This document shows positions 7,579 to 16,474 of a DNA stretch of 37,015 bases, in pieces. The position numbers were made by a program, and so were the translations under genes. Each line of letters opens with the position of its first letter. Position 1 is the stretch's first letter. Under the pieces are notes generated by a model. It searched no databases. It was not told where the DNA came from and worked only from the letters and a program-made list of their open reading frames with translations. The DNA is from Lichenicola sp964242425. Lineage in GTDB: Bacteria > Pseudomonadota > Alphaproteobacteria > Acetobacterales > Acetobacteraceae. The stretch is from assembly GCA_964242425.1 (NCBI GenBank), contig CAXTCK010000009.1, forward strand, positions 1 to 37,015, given 5' to 3'.

Positions 7579-10500
7579 ATGGACGACCTTGCGCCTGGTT
7601 CCGATGCAACTCCCGCCGATCGGGAACGGCAGGAAGCGATCATCCGGCGTCAGCTGATCGAGCGCCGCCGCGCCCTGATCGCCGGCTCTGGCCTGTTCGA
7701 CGGCGGCTGGTACGCCCGCCATCACCCACCCGCCCGTCACAGCGACCTCGACCCGCTGGAGCACTATCTTGCCCGCGGCGTCCGCGCCCAGGCCACACCC
7801 GGCCCGCTGTTCGACGTCGCCGATTATCTCCATCAGGCCTGGCACCTGCGGCCGGGGATCGACGACCCGCTCACCCACTACCTGCAGGGCGGGATCGCGG
7901 AAGGACGCCGCCCGGTCTCGGTGCTGGCCGACCCGCCCTGGGATCCGTTCGACCGCCCCGTCGAGCGCCTGCTGTCGCTGCCCAACCCCTCGCAGCAGCC
8001 GAGCATCGCCGTCGTCGCGCACGTCTTCCACGTCGAGCTGTTCGGCGAGATCTGCACGGCACTCGCGATGCTGCCGTACCGTTTCTCCCTGCTGGTCACC
8101 ACCGACGAGCCGGAAAAGGCCGAGCGCATCGAGGCCGAATTCGCCACGCACGCGCTCGACGCCTCCCTCCTGGTTCAGGTGCACGAGAACCGCGGCCGCA
8201 ACTTTGGACCGCTCCTGGTCGGGCTGCGCCACGCCGTCGCCGCCCACGACCTCGTGCTGCACCTCCACACCAAGAAATCCTCCTATCGCGGACCGGAGCA
8301 GGCCGGCTGGCGGCAGGACCTGCTGCGCACGCTGCTGCCGGCACGCCCCGTGGTCAGCGGCCTGATCCAGCGTTTCGTCGACGACCGCACCCTCGGCGTC
8401 CTGACCGCCTCGCCGGGCGAGCAGATGCGCTACTGGGGCTACAACTGGCTGTCCAACCGCCACCTGGCGCAGCCGCTGTTCGACCGGCTCGGCCTGCGCG
8501 TGCCGGTGCCGGCCGGCATGCTGGACTACCCGGTCGGTGGCATGTTCTGGGCCCGCACCAAGGCCCTCGCGCCGTTGCTGGGCCATCCCTGGCGCCCCGA
8601 CGACTTCCCGCCCGAGCTCGGCCAGACCGACGGCACCATCATGCACGCCATCGAGCGCGTGATCGTGTCGGTCGCGCGGGACACCGGCCACACCTTCGCC
8701 GAGCTCGACTACGAGCGCGGCCTGTGCCGTCCCGGCTGGAGCAGCCGCAACATGGACCAGTACCGGCGCGCTTCCCACGCCGGCCTTCTGGACACGATCG
8801 CGCAGGTGGACACGGTCTCGTTCGACGTGTTCGACACCCTGCTGACCCGTATCTGCCTTCGTCCAAACGCGGTGCACCGCTTCGTCGGCATGCAGGCCGC
8901 CCGACGCTTTCCCGGCGCCGACGACTTCGTTGATCGCCGCAACGCGGCCGAGGCGGCGGCACGCGCGGCCCCGGACACCGGCGGCGACGTCGACCTCGAC
9001 CAGATCTACGCCCGCTTCGCCGCCGACGCAGGACTATCCTCCTGGACCGCCGAGGCGATCGCTTTCGTGCACCGCGAGGAGCTCGCCCTCGACGGGCGCA
9101 CGCTGCGCCCGCGCGCGCTCATGATCGAGGCGATCGAGCATGCCAGGCATACCGGGCGACGCGTGGTCGCGACCAGCGACAGCTACCTCCCGCGGGCCGC
9201 CTTCGACGCCGTGCTGATGCAGTTCAACATCGCGGTGGACGAAACCTACCTGTCCTCGCAGCGTCGCGCCCGCAAGGATCGCGGCGACCTGTGGCGGATC
9301 GTGTCGACGCACGAACAGGGCGAGGCCGGTGCCGCACCACGCCTGCTGCACGTCGGCGACAACGAGCAGTCCGACATCCAGCAGACCGCCGACCACGGCA
9401 TCCGCCACTTCCACGTCCTCTCCCCCGCCGCCCTGTTCGCATTCCACGGGCTGGGCCCTCCCGGCGAGCCGACGCTCGGCGACGACATCCTGCTCGGACC
9501 CGTCGCGGCGCAGCTGTTCAACTCCCCCTACCTCGACCCGGACGATCCCGGCCTGGTGGTGCGCGAGCCGGAGCAGGCGGGCGCCCTGCTGTTCGGGCCG
9601 CTCCTGTTCGCCTTCGTCGCCTGGCTGGCGCGGCACCCGACCCTGCGCCACATGCGGCAGCTGTTCTTCGTGTCCCGCGAGGGCTGGTTCCTCAAGCGGC
9701 TCTATGACGCGGTGCGGACCCAGAGCGGCCGCACCGACCTGCCGCCCTCGTCCTACCTGCACTGCTCCCGCCGCGCGGCCCTGGCGGCGGCGCAGGGGCG
9801 GGGGCTCGACCCGGATGCCGTGCTGCGCGGCGCCGGGTTCAACGGCTCGCTCGACGCCTTCCTGCTGGCGCGGCTCGGCTTCGTGCCGGACGCCGCCCTG
9901 GACCACGGCCGCCACGCCGTCAGCTTTCCCCGCGACGCCGAGCTGGTCCGCTGCATGATCGAGCTGATGGGCGACGAGGTCGCGGCCCACGGCGCCCGCG
10001 CCTTGCGCGCCTTCACCGCCTATGCCGGACAGGTCGGGCTGACCGAGCCGGGCCCGGTCGGCTTCGTCGACGTCGGCTACAGCGGCACCATGCAGACCGC
10101 GATCCAGACCGCGCTCGGCCGTCCCCTGATCGGCCTCTACATGGGCGTATCGCACGACGCAGCACAGGTGCGCGCGGGCGGCGGCCATGCCTTTGGCGCC
10201 TTCGCGGACGGCAACGTGGCCGACTTCACCGGCGGCTACGGTTTGATGCTGGAAGCCTTTCTCACCGCGCCGCACGGCCAGGTCACCGGCTACGACGACA
10301 CGACGGTGCCGGCAACGCCCTTGTTCCGCCACGACGGCCTGTCGCAGGACGTGTTCCCGACCCTGGAGCGCATCTACGACGGCGTGGAGCACTACGCGCT
10401 CACGCTGCTCCGCTGCTGGGGCCCGGACCTGCTCGACCTGCCGTTCCGCCCCGAGGCGGCGACCGCCCTGCTGCAGGCGGTGCGCGACCGCCGCATCCGG

Positions 10501-10614
10501 CTGTCGCCGGAGCTGATGGCCGCCTTGTCGGTCGAGGACGATTTCTGCGGCAACGGCGAGATCGCGGTGTTCCGCCATCTCGGCCTCGACGGCGCCACAC
10601 CCCCGCCGCCATGA
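7579..10614 (+). CDS. RgpF-like / HAD surface-glycan protein
   Basis: This 1011-residue protein appears to have four parts. Residues about 38-110 hold two tandem glycan-enzyme repeats (LFDGGWYARHHP..., DPLEHYLARG, then LFDVADYLHQAW..., DPLTHYLQGG). Residues about 140-390 match RgpF (rhamnan synthesis protein F), including VAHVFHVELFGEI, HENRGRNFGPLL and LHLHTKKS. Residues about 413-620 form a HAD-like domain with FDVFDTLL (nucleophile Asp416), an ATSDSYL motif and GDNEQSD. The C-terminal third has FVSREGWFLKRLYD and GFVDVGYSGTMQTA, as in COG5610 predicted hydrolases. A longer frame opens at GTG 7507, but the conserved sequence begins after ATG 7579. It likely builds or modifies a cell-surface polysaccharide. 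No other glycan gene flanks it; its stop overlaps the thiO start. Confidence 0.8.
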   Translation: MDDLAPGSDATPADRERQEAIIRRQLIERRRALIAGSGLFDGGWYARHHPPARHSDLDPLEHYLARGVRAQATPGPLFDVADYLHQAWHLRPGIDDPLTHYLQGGIAEGRRPVSVLADPPWDPFDRPVERLLSLPNPSQQPSIAVVAHVFHVELFGEICTALAMLPYRFSLLVTTDEPEKAERIEAEFATHALDASLLVQVHENRGRNFGPLLVGLRHAVAAHDLVLHLHTKKSSYRGPEQAGWRQDLLRTLLPARPVVSGLIQRFVDDRTLGVLTASPGEQMRYWGYNWLSNRHLAQPLFDRLGLRVPVPAGMLDYPVGGMFWARTKALAPLLGHPWRPDDFPPELGQTDGTIMHAIERVIVSVARDTGHTFAELDYERGLCRPGWSSRNMDQYRRASHAGLLDTIAQVDTVSFDVFDTLLTRICLRPNAVHRFVGMQAARRFPGADDFVDRRNAAEAAARAAPDTGGDVDLDQIYARFAADAGLSSWTAEAIAFVHREELALDGRTLRPRALMIEAIEHARHTGRRVVATSDSYLPRAAFDAVLMQFNIAVDETYLSSQRRARKDRGDLWRIVSTHEQGEAGAAPRLLHVGDNEQSDIQQTADHGIRHFHVLSPAALFAFHGLGPPGEPTLGDDILLGPVAAQLFNSPYLDPDDPGLVVREPEQAGALLFGPLLFAFVAWLARHPTLRHMRQLFFVSREGWFLKRLYDAVRTQSGRTDLPPSSYLHCSRRAALAAAQGRGLDPDAVLRGAGFNGSLDAFLLARLGFVPDAALDHGRHAVSFPRDAELVRCMIELMGDEVAAHGARALRAFTAYAGQVGLTEPGPVGFVDVGYSGTMQTAIQTALGRPLIGLYMGVSHDAAQVRAGGGHAFGAFADGNVADFTGGYGLMLEAFLTAPHGQVTGYDDTTVPATPLFRHDGLSQDVFPTLERIYDGVEHYALTLLRCWGPDLLDLPFRPEAATALLQAVRDRRIRLSPELMAALSVEDDFCGNGEIAVFRHLGLDGATPPPP

Positions 10615-11740
10615 GCGCGCCGCTGTCTGTGCTGGTGCGCGGCGGCGGCGTCGCTGGGCTGGCCTGTGCTGTGACCCTGGCCGAGCGCGGTGCCCTGGTG
10701 ACGCTGGTGGAAGCGGGACCGGCGATCGGCTCCGGCGCGTCCTGGAAGGCCGGCGGCATGCTCGCCCCCTGGTGCGAAGCCGAGAACGCCCCGCCCGGCC
10801 TGACCGAGATGGCGCTGCCGGGGCTCGACTGGTGGCGCCGCCAGGTGCCTGGAACCCGCACCGCCGGCACCCTGGTGTTGGCGCTGGGGCGCGACGCCGG
10901 CGAGATCAACCGCATGGCCCGTCGCACGCACGGGCACCAAATCCTGGACGGAGCCGGGATCGCGGCACTGGAGCCGGAGCTGGAGGGTCGCTTCGGGCGG
11001 GCGCTGTTCTTTGCCGGCGAGGCGCACCTCGATCCCCGCCAGGCGCTTCCGGCGCTGGCGCGACGCCTCGAAGCGCTCGGCGGCCGCATCGCGCTGGGCG
11101 AGCCGGGCCTGCCGCCCGGCCGGTTCGACCGGGTGGTGGACACGCGCGGCATCGCCTCGCAGCCTTCGCTGCCGGGCTTGCGCGGCGTACGCGGCGAGAT
11201 GCTGCTGATGCGTGCCCACGGCATCGGGCTGCAACGACCGGTGCGTCTGCTGCACCCGCGCTTCCCCCTCTACGTGGTGCCGCGCGACAACGGCGTGTTC
11301 ATGCTGGGGGCCACCATGATCGANNNNNNNNNNNNNNNNNNNNNNNNNNNNNNNNNNNNNNNNNNNNNNNNNNNNNNNNNNNNNNNNNNNNNNNNNNNNN
11401 NNNNNNNNNNNNNNNNNNNNNNNTCTACGTGGTGCCGCGCGACAACGGCGTGTTCATGCTGGGGGCCACCATGATCGAGAGCGAGGAGCGTGGCCCGCCG
11501 CGCCTGCGCTCGATGATGGAGCTGCTGAGCGCCGCCTTCGCGCTGCATCCGGCGTTTGCCGAGGCAGAGATCCTGGAGATCGCCGCCGACCTGCGCCCGT
11601 CCTTCAACGACAACATGCCGCGCCTCGACACGGCCGGAGACACGGTGCACGTCAACGGCATGTTCCGGCACGGCTACCTGCTGGCACCGGTGCTGGCGAT
11701 GCGTCTGGCCGACGTGCTGCTGGGGACCCGCCCGGCCTGA
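10611..11740 (+). CDS. thiO: ThiO, glycine oxidase (split by assembly gap)
   Basis: ThiO is an FAD-dependent amine oxidase that turns glycine into the dehydroglycine used to build the thiazole ring of thiamine. The N-terminal dinucleotide motif is GGGVAG (residues 11-16) in LVRGGGVAGLACAVTLAERGALVTLVEA, and SGASWKAGGMLAPWCEAE is the typical FAD-contact segment. The C-terminal DLRPSFNDNMPRL and NGMFRHGYLLAPVLA fit the family. A run of 100 N sits inside, flanked by identical 55-bp copies; removing the N and one copy (155 nt) leaves a continuous frame of 324 residues, a normal ThiO length. The ATG overlaps the stop of the preceding glycan gene (ATGA). Confidence 0.93.
11269..11478. other. Scaffold gap with duplicated 55-bp contig ends
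   Basis: Bases 11269-11323 are repeated exactly at 11424-11478, on either side of exactly 100 N (11324-11423). This is the mark of two contigs that overlap by one k-mer but were joined with a fixed-size gap. The duplication and the N run are probably not real DNA. Confidence 0.92.
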
Positions 11741-12082
11741 CCTGCCCCCCGTTGGCTCGGGATCGTCATCGGTGCCGCGGATCACGCCCGGTCCGCAGCA
11801 CCCGAAGCTGGTGTCGCCGGCAGACATGGGCACGTGTTGCTGTGGGCCGCACCCGTGGTGCTGCCGATGATGGTCGTGGCGGTCCACCGGGCGGCCAGGC
11901 CCGGGCAGGCCTTCGGCAACGGATCCGTCCGCGGTGACACGCCACCGCCACCACCCATTCCGGGTGCGCTTTCCGCTCATGCCCGACACCTTGGATGGAC
12001 CACGAAGGGCATCACATTCATCGCTGCGGGCTGTCTCGTCGCGACGTGGTTCCCGTAGGATGCAGGTCGCCGGAGGATGCAG
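11741..12082 (+). other. 342-nt spacer inside the thi operon
   Basis: No gene was recognised between thiO and thiS. I looked for a thiamine pyrophosphate riboswitch (CTGAGA and the GAACCTGAT/GGATAATGCC-like core) on both strands and saw none. A 74-codon frame (11834-12058, plus strand) has two hydrophobic stretches, and a 14-codon cysteine-rich frame (11826-11870) also occurs; neither has a convincing ribosome site. The only clear signal is GGAGG at 12072-12076, which serves thiS. Confidence 0.6.
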
Positions 12083-12280
12083 ATGAGGATACGGGTCAAC
12101 GGCGAGGATCGCGACGTCGCCGCCGCGACCCTGGACGCGGCGCTGTTCGAGCTCGGCTACGGCAGCCTTCGCGTCGCCACCGCCGTGGACGGCGACTTCG
12201 TGCCAGCCGGGCGACGCGCCGCCCTGGCGCTCGCGGAAGGCAGTGCCGTCGAGATCCTGGCGCCGATGCAGGGAGGCTGA
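12083..12280 (+). CDS. thiS: ThiS, sulfur carrier protein
   Basis: This 65-residue ubiquitin-like protein carries sulfur as a C-terminal thiocarboxylate and hands it to ThiG during thiazole formation. The required Gly-Gly tail is present (ILAPMQGG). The sequence MRIRVNGEDRDV with the later VDGDFVPA and LAEGSAVEIL matches the beta-grasp family. ATG 12083 is chosen because GGAGG (12072-12076) lies 6 nt upstream; an ATG at 12077 touches the ribosome site and is unlikely. thiG begins 4 nt after the stop, so the two are surely co-expressed. The adenylating partner ThiF is not in the window. Confidence 0.94.
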   Translation: MRIRVNGEDRDVAAATLDAALFELGYGSLRVATAVDGDFVPAGRRAALALAEGSAVEILAPMQGG

Positions 12281-12284
12281 GACC

Positions 12285-13052
12285 ATGCTGTTCTACGACA
12301 CCGAGCTCCGCTCGCGGCTGATGCTCGGCACCGCCCAGTACCCGTCGCCGGACGTCCTGGCCGACGCGGTGCGCGCGTCCGGCGCCGAGCTGGTGACCGT
12401 GTCGCTGCGTCGCGAAGGCTCCTCGGCGCAAGCGGGACAAAGCTTCTGGTCGCTGATCCGCGGCCTCGGCATCCGCGTGCTGCCCAACACCGCCGGCTGC
12501 CATTCGGTGCGCGAAGCGGTCACCACGGCGCAGATGGCGCGGGAAGTGTTCAACACCGACTGGATCAAGCTGGAGGTGATCGGCGAGAACGACACCCTGG
12601 CGCCGGACGTGTTCGGCCTGGTGGAAGCCGCGCGCATCCTCAGCGAGGACGGGTTCCGGGTGTTCCCCTACACCACCGACGACCTGGTGGTGGCCGAGCG
12701 CCTGCTGCGCGCCGGCTGCGAGGTTCTGATGCCGTGGGGTGCGCCGATCGGCTCCGGTCGCGGCCTGAACAACCCATGGGCCTTGCGTGCGCTTCGGGCG
12801 CACTTCCCCGAGGTGCCGCTGGTGGTGGATGCCGGCATCGGCCTGCCGAGCCAGGCGGCGGCGGCGATGGAGATGGGATATGACGCCATCCTGCTGAACA
12901 GCGCGGTGGCGCAGGCGGGCGACCCGGTGGCGATGGCGCGCGCCTTCCGCCTCGCGATCGAGGCCGGGCAGGCGGCACGCCTCGCCGACCCGATGGAGCC
13001 GCGCGAGATGGCGAGCCCGTCCACGCCGGTGCTGGGCCAGGCCTTCGTGTGA
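12285..13052 (+). CDS. thiG: ThiG, thiazole synthase
   Basis: ThiG condenses 1-deoxyxylulose 5-phosphate, dehydroglycine and ThiS-bound sulfur to make the thiazole phosphate half of thiamine. The 255-residue TIM barrel has RLMLGTAQYPS at the N-terminus, the Schiff-base lysine in WIKLEVIGEN (Lys95), MPWGAPIGSGRGLNN for phosphate binding, and VDAGIGLPSQAAAAMEMGYDA near the C-terminus. ATG 12285 follows a GGAGGC ribosome site; the frame extends upstream to 12243 but that part overlaps thiS. Its TGA overlaps the ATG of thiE by one base, so translation is coupled. Length is normal and no key residue is missing. Confidence 0.96.
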   Translation: MLFYDTELRSRLMLGTAQYPSPDVLADAVRASGAELVTVSLRREGSSAQAGQSFWSLIRGLGIRVLPNTAGCHSVREAVTTAQMAREVFNTDWIKLEVIGENDTLAPDVFGLVEAARILSEDGFRVFPYTTDDLVVAERLLRAGCEVLMPWGAPIGSGRGLNNPWALRALRAHFPEVPLVVDAGIGLPSQAAAAMEMGYDAILLNSAVAQAGDPVAMARAFRLAIEAGQAARLADPMEPREMASPSTPVLGQAFV

Positions 13053-13693
13053 TGGCGGCTTCCCTGCCGGGCCGCTTCTATCCGGTGGTGGACAGCGCCG
13101 ACTGGGTACGCCGCATGGCGGAATCAGGTGCCCGGCTGATCCAGCTCCGAAACAAGTCGCCGGACGGTCCGGCACTTCGCGACCAGATCCGATCCGCCGG
13201 GGCCGCCTGTGCGCGCCACGGCGCCTGCCTGGTGCTGAACGACCATTGGCAGGCGGCGATCGACGAGGCGGTCGGTTTCCTCCATCTCGGCCAGGAGGAC
13301 CTCGACTCGGCCGACCTTCCCGCGATCCGGCGCGCCGGCATCAGGCTCGGGGTCAGCACCCACTCGAACGACGAGTTCGACCGCGCCCTGTCCGTGTCGC
13401 CCGACTACGTGGTGCTGGGGCCGATCTGGCCGACCACGCTGAAGCAGATGCCCTGGGCGCCGCAGGGCCTGGAGCGCATCGGCGACTGGAAGCGCCGCCT
13501 CGGCGACACGCCCCTGGTGGCGATCGGCGGCATCACCCTTGACCGGGCGCCGTCCTGCCTCCGGGCCGGCGCCGACGCGGTGGCCGTGGTGTCCGACGTG
13601 GTGGCGAACCCCGATCCGGAAGCCCGCGCGAAGGCCTGGATCGAGGCCACCGCCCGCCACCGGGCATCCGAGCCGGATCCCCGACCCGCCTGA
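13052..13693 (+). CDS. thiE: ThiE, thiamine phosphate synthase
   Basis: ThiE joins the pyrimidine (HMP-PP) and thiazole phosphate halves into thiamine phosphate. The 213-residue protein shows the family signatures in order: LIQLRNKSPDG (pyrophosphate contacts), LNDHWQAAID, HLGQEDL, GVSTHS, VVLGPIWPTTLKQM and AIGGITL. ATG 13052 overlaps the thiG stop (TGATG); GTG 13049 is a possible alternative. It ends the thiO-S-G-E block. The pyrimidine genes (thiC, thiD) are not in the window, so the pathway is completed elsewhere. Relatives named TenI look similar, but the intact signatures favour ThiE. Confidence 0.9.
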   Translation: MAASLPGRFYPVVDSADWVRRMAESGARLIQLRNKSPDGPALRDQIRSAGAACARHGACLVLNDHWQAAIDEAVGFLHLGQEDLDSADLPAIRRAGIRLGVSTHSNDEFDRALSVSPDYVVLGPIWPTTLKQMPWAPQGLERIGDWKRRLGDTPLVAIGGITLDRAPSCLRAGADAVAVVSDVVANPDPEARAKAWIEATARHRASEPDPRPA

Positions 13694-13822
13694 CCCGTCT
13701 CGCGGCAGCCGGCCGCCGCGCCATCCTTACCCTGCGCCTGCCGCGCATCCTTGCCGTGATGTCATGCACCGGCTGCATGGATATGCCAGGATGGCTCGTC
13801 CGGCGGCAGGGAAGGCAGGCGC

Positions 13823-16399
13823 ATGATGGTCACGGGGCTGCCCGCGGTGCTGCTCGCGATCGCGCTGCTGCTGGTGCTGGTCAGTGCGGTGCAGCCGATC
13901 GCCCGCCGGCTGCAGTTGCCGGAAACCGTGCTTCTGGCGCTGGTGGGGATCCTGCTCGGGGGCGCCGCCGATCTGCTGCTCCGCTCGCCCGTGACCGACG
14001 CGTTCAACGGCGCCGCGCGCACCCTGCTCGACTTCCCCATCGACAGCGAAGCGTTTCTGCTGATCTTCCTGCCGATCCTGGTGTTCCAGGGCGCGCTCTC
14101 GATCGACGTCAGGCGCCTGGCGCACGAGACCGCCACCGTGCTGCTGCTGGCGGTGGTGGCGGTGGTCGCGAGCACGGCGGCGATCGGCTTCGCGCTGTAT
14201 CCGCTGGCGGGCATGCCCCTGGTGGTGTGCCTCATCCTGGGCGCCATCGTCGCCAACACCGACCCGAGTGCCGTTGCCGCCATCTTCCGCGAGATCGGCG
14301 CCGCCACCCGCCTCACGCGGCTGGTCGAGGGCGAGGCGCTGCTGAACGACGCCGCCGCGATCTCCATCTTCGGCATCCTGCTGCCGGCCCTCACCAGCCA
14401 TATGCACATCTCGGTCGGCCATGCCGCGATCGAGTTCGTGGTCTCGTTCGCCGGCGCGGTGGCGGTGGGCGCCGTGCTGGGGCGGCTGACCCTGGCCATG
14501 ATCGCCTTTGTCGGCGGCACCCCGGCTGCCGAGGTCACGCTGACCCTGGCGCTTCCCTATGTCGCCTATATCGTGTGCGACCGGGCGTTCGGCTTTTCCG
14601 GTGTGGTCGCCACCGCGGCGGCCGGGCTGACCTTCTCGGTTTATGGGCCGTCCACGCTCCGTCCACAAACCTGGCGCTTCCTGGAGGAGCTGTGGGAGCA
14701 GCTGGTGTTCTGCGCCGGCTCGCTCGTGTTCCTGCTGGCCTCCATGCTGGTGCCGCGCCTGCTGGTCGGCATGACAAGCTGGGACGTGGTGCTGATCGGC
14801 GTCACGGTGGCGGCGGGCATGGTCGCCCGCACCGCGGTGATCTTCGGGCTGCTGCCGATCCTGGCGGCCACCCGCTTGTCCCCGCCGGTGCCGACCCGCT
14901 TCAAGGCGACCATGGTGTGGGGCGGCCTGCGCGGCGCCATCACCCTGGCGCTGGCGCTGTCCATCACCGAGAACCCGCACGTGTCGGCGCCGGTGGCCCG
15001 CTTCGTCGGCATCGTCGCCACCGGCTTCGTGCTGTTCACCTTGTTCCTGAACGGCACCACGCTGCGCTTCCTGGTGGTGCGGCTGCGGCTCGACCAGTTG
15101 TCGCCGATCGACCAGGCGCTGCGCCACCAGGTGCTGGGCGTGGGCCTGGGCGAGGTGCGCGACCGCGCCCGTCGCATCGCCGGCGAGTTCGGCTTCCCGT
15201 CGCACGCCACCCGCGAGGTGATGGAGGTGCTGGACCGACGCATCGCCGAGGAGCGCGCGGCCAACACCTTCCACACCGCACTCGGCGAGCGGCAGCGCGT
15301 GACGCTGGCGCTGATCACCATCGCCAACCACGAGCGCTCCATCCTGCTCGACCTGTTCCGCATACGCGGCATCTCCCGCCGGGTGATGGAGCAGCTGCTT
15401 CGCACCGCGGAGGCGATGATCGACGGCGCCCGGGCGGAAGGCCGGTTCGGCTACGTGCGCGCGGTGCGGCGACGCCTGAGCCCGAGCTGGCGCTTCCGGG
15501 TGGCGCAAACGGTGCACCATCGCCTGCGCCTCGACGCGCCCTTGATGTTCTGCATGATGGAACGCTTCGAGATGCTGATGATCGCGCATCTCGTGTCCCT
15601 GTCGCTGACCCGCTACATGCGCCGCCGCCTCGAGCCCACCCTCGGCATCCGCCTCGCCGACATCGTGTCGGAGGTGCTGGAACGGCAGCGCAGGCTGCTG
15701 GAGGAGGCGATCGGCACCATGCGCCTGCACTACCAGGGCTACACCGAGGCGCTGGAAAGCCGGATGCTTCGCCAGGTGGCGCTCCGTCTGGAAGGCGAGC
15801 AGTACGACGAGCTCCTGGGTGAGAGCCTGATCAGCGAGGAGCTGCACGCCGAGCTGTATCGCGGCGTGGAGGCACGGCGCTACCGGCTGGAGCGCCGCCT
15901 GCGCTTCAACCTCAAGAGCGGCATCGAAAGCCGGATCAAGGCGGTGCCGGCGCTGGACGGAGTGCCGGAAGCGGTGCTGCACGACCTGGCGATGACGCTG
16001 GCGATCCACTTCACGGCTCCCGCCGAACGGGTGCTCAAGCGCGGCCGGCGGGTGCGCACGGTGTACTTCGTCAGCGCCGGCCAGTTCGAAAGCCATGTCG
16101 CCGAGCACGACATACGCTTCGGCCCCGGATCGGTACTGGGTGCTGAGGACCTGCTGGCCAGCGGCCGCATGGGCGTATCCGTGCGCTCGCTCGGCTTCGG
16201 CCACCTGCTGGCGATCGGCGCCCGCGACTTCCGGCGCCTCGCGGACGAGCACCCGGTGATACGCACCAACATCGAGCGCCTGCGCCGCGCCCGCATGGGC
16301 GAGCCGGAGCGGTTGCTCATGCTGGAAGCGCCGGTAACGCCGACCGCGCCCGCCACTGCGGAAGCGTCATCGGAAGCACGCCTCCAGACGCGGTGGTGA
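13823..16399 (+). CDS. CPA1 Na+/H+ antiporter with cNMP-binding-like tail
   Basis: The first roughly 415 of 858 residues form a CPA1 cation/proton antiporter with about 12 membrane helices. NTDPSAVAAIF (Asp147) and EGEALLNDAAA (Asn175-Asp176) correspond to the ion-binding centre of NhaP/NHE proteins, and VWGGLRGAITLALAL is also conserved. Residues about 430-700 are a charged, helical cytoplasmic region. Residues about 715-815 resemble a cyclic-nucleotide-binding domain, with PEAVLHDLAM, an RTVYFVSAGQFE strand and FGPGSVLGAEDLL. The phosphate-binding cassette is atypical, so ligand binding is uncertain. This layout recalls plant SOS1 and sperm NHE. ATG 13823 follows AGGGAAGG. The gene stands alone, convergent with yeiH, and probably handles pH or Na+ stress. 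Confidence 0.88.
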   Translation: MMVTGLPAVLLAIALLLVLVSAVQPIARRLQLPETVLLALVGILLGGAADLLLRSPVTDAFNGAARTLLDFPIDSEAFLLIFLPILVFQGALSIDVRRLAHETATVLLLAVVAVVASTAAIGFALYPLAGMPLVVCLILGAIVANTDPSAVAAIFREIGAATRLTRLVEGEALLNDAAAISIFGILLPALTSHMHISVGHAAIEFVVSFAGAVAVGAVLGRLTLAMIAFVGGTPAAEVTLTLALPYVAYIVCDRAFGFSGVVATAAAGLTFSVYGPSTLRPQTWRFLEELWEQLVFCAGSLVFLLASMLVPRLLVGMTSWDVVLIGVTVAAGMVARTAVIFGLLPILAATRLSPPVPTRFKATMVWGGLRGAITLALALSITENPHVSAPVARFVGIVATGFVLFTLFLNGTTLRFLVVRLRLDQLSPIDQALRHQVLGVGLGEVRDRARRIAGEFGFPSHATREVMEVLDRRIAEERAANTFHTALGERQRVTLALITIANHERSILLDLFRIRGISRRVMEQLLRTAEAMIDGARAEGRFGYVRAVRRRLSPSWRFRVAQTVHHRLRLDAPLMFCMMERFEMLMIAHLVSLSLTRYMRRRLEPTLGIRLADIVSEVLERQRRLLEEAIGTMRLHYQGYTEALESRMLRQVALRLEGEQYDELLGESLISEELHAELYRGVEARRYRLERRLRFNLKSGIESRIKAVPALDGVPEAVLHDLAMTLAIHFTAPAERVLKRGRRVRTVYFVSAGQFESHVAEHDIRFGPGSVLGAEDLLASGRMGVSVRSLGFGHLLAIGARDFRRLADEHPVIRTNIERLRRARMGEPERLLMLEAPVTPTAPATAEASSEARLQTRW

Positions 16400-16441
16400 G
16401 CCGGCCCGCTGGCGGTCCGGCACGGGATCCACCGCACCGTT

Positions 16442-16455
16442 CCGCGTCAACGCGG
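16442..16455. terminator. Hairpin between convergent genes
   Basis: CCGCG and CGCGG arms enclose a TCAA tetraloop, placed between the antiporter stop and the convergent yeiH stop. It could serve both transcripts; there is no T-run. Confidence 0.4.
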
Positions 16456-16474
16456 GAGCGAGCGGCGCAGGCCC

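Noticed and set aside
5700..7643. A 647-codon minus-strand frame under the ADP-ribosylglycohydrolase-like gene
   Set aside because: No recognisable domain, no ribosome site, and it mirrors a well-supported gene.
11269..11478. A biological 55-bp direct repeat in thiO
   Set aside because: The copies flank exactly 100 N and removing one restores the reading frame; this is an assembly product.
11834..12058. A 74-residue small membrane protein before thiS
   Set aside because: Two hydrophobic stretches but a TTG start, no ribosome site and proline runs; not enough support.
11741..12082. TPP riboswitch in the thi operon
   Set aside because: The conserved CTGAGA and GAACCTGAT-like elements are absent on both strands.
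13701..13720. Terminator after thiE (CGCGGC/GCCGCG)
   Set aside because: Short stem with no T-run; such hairpins are frequent by chance at this GC content.
13727..16252. An 841-codon open frame antisense to the antiporter gene
   Set aside because: It mirrors a strongly conserved gene; its Gln/His/Arg/Asp-rich translation is typical of antisense frames in GC-rich DNA.
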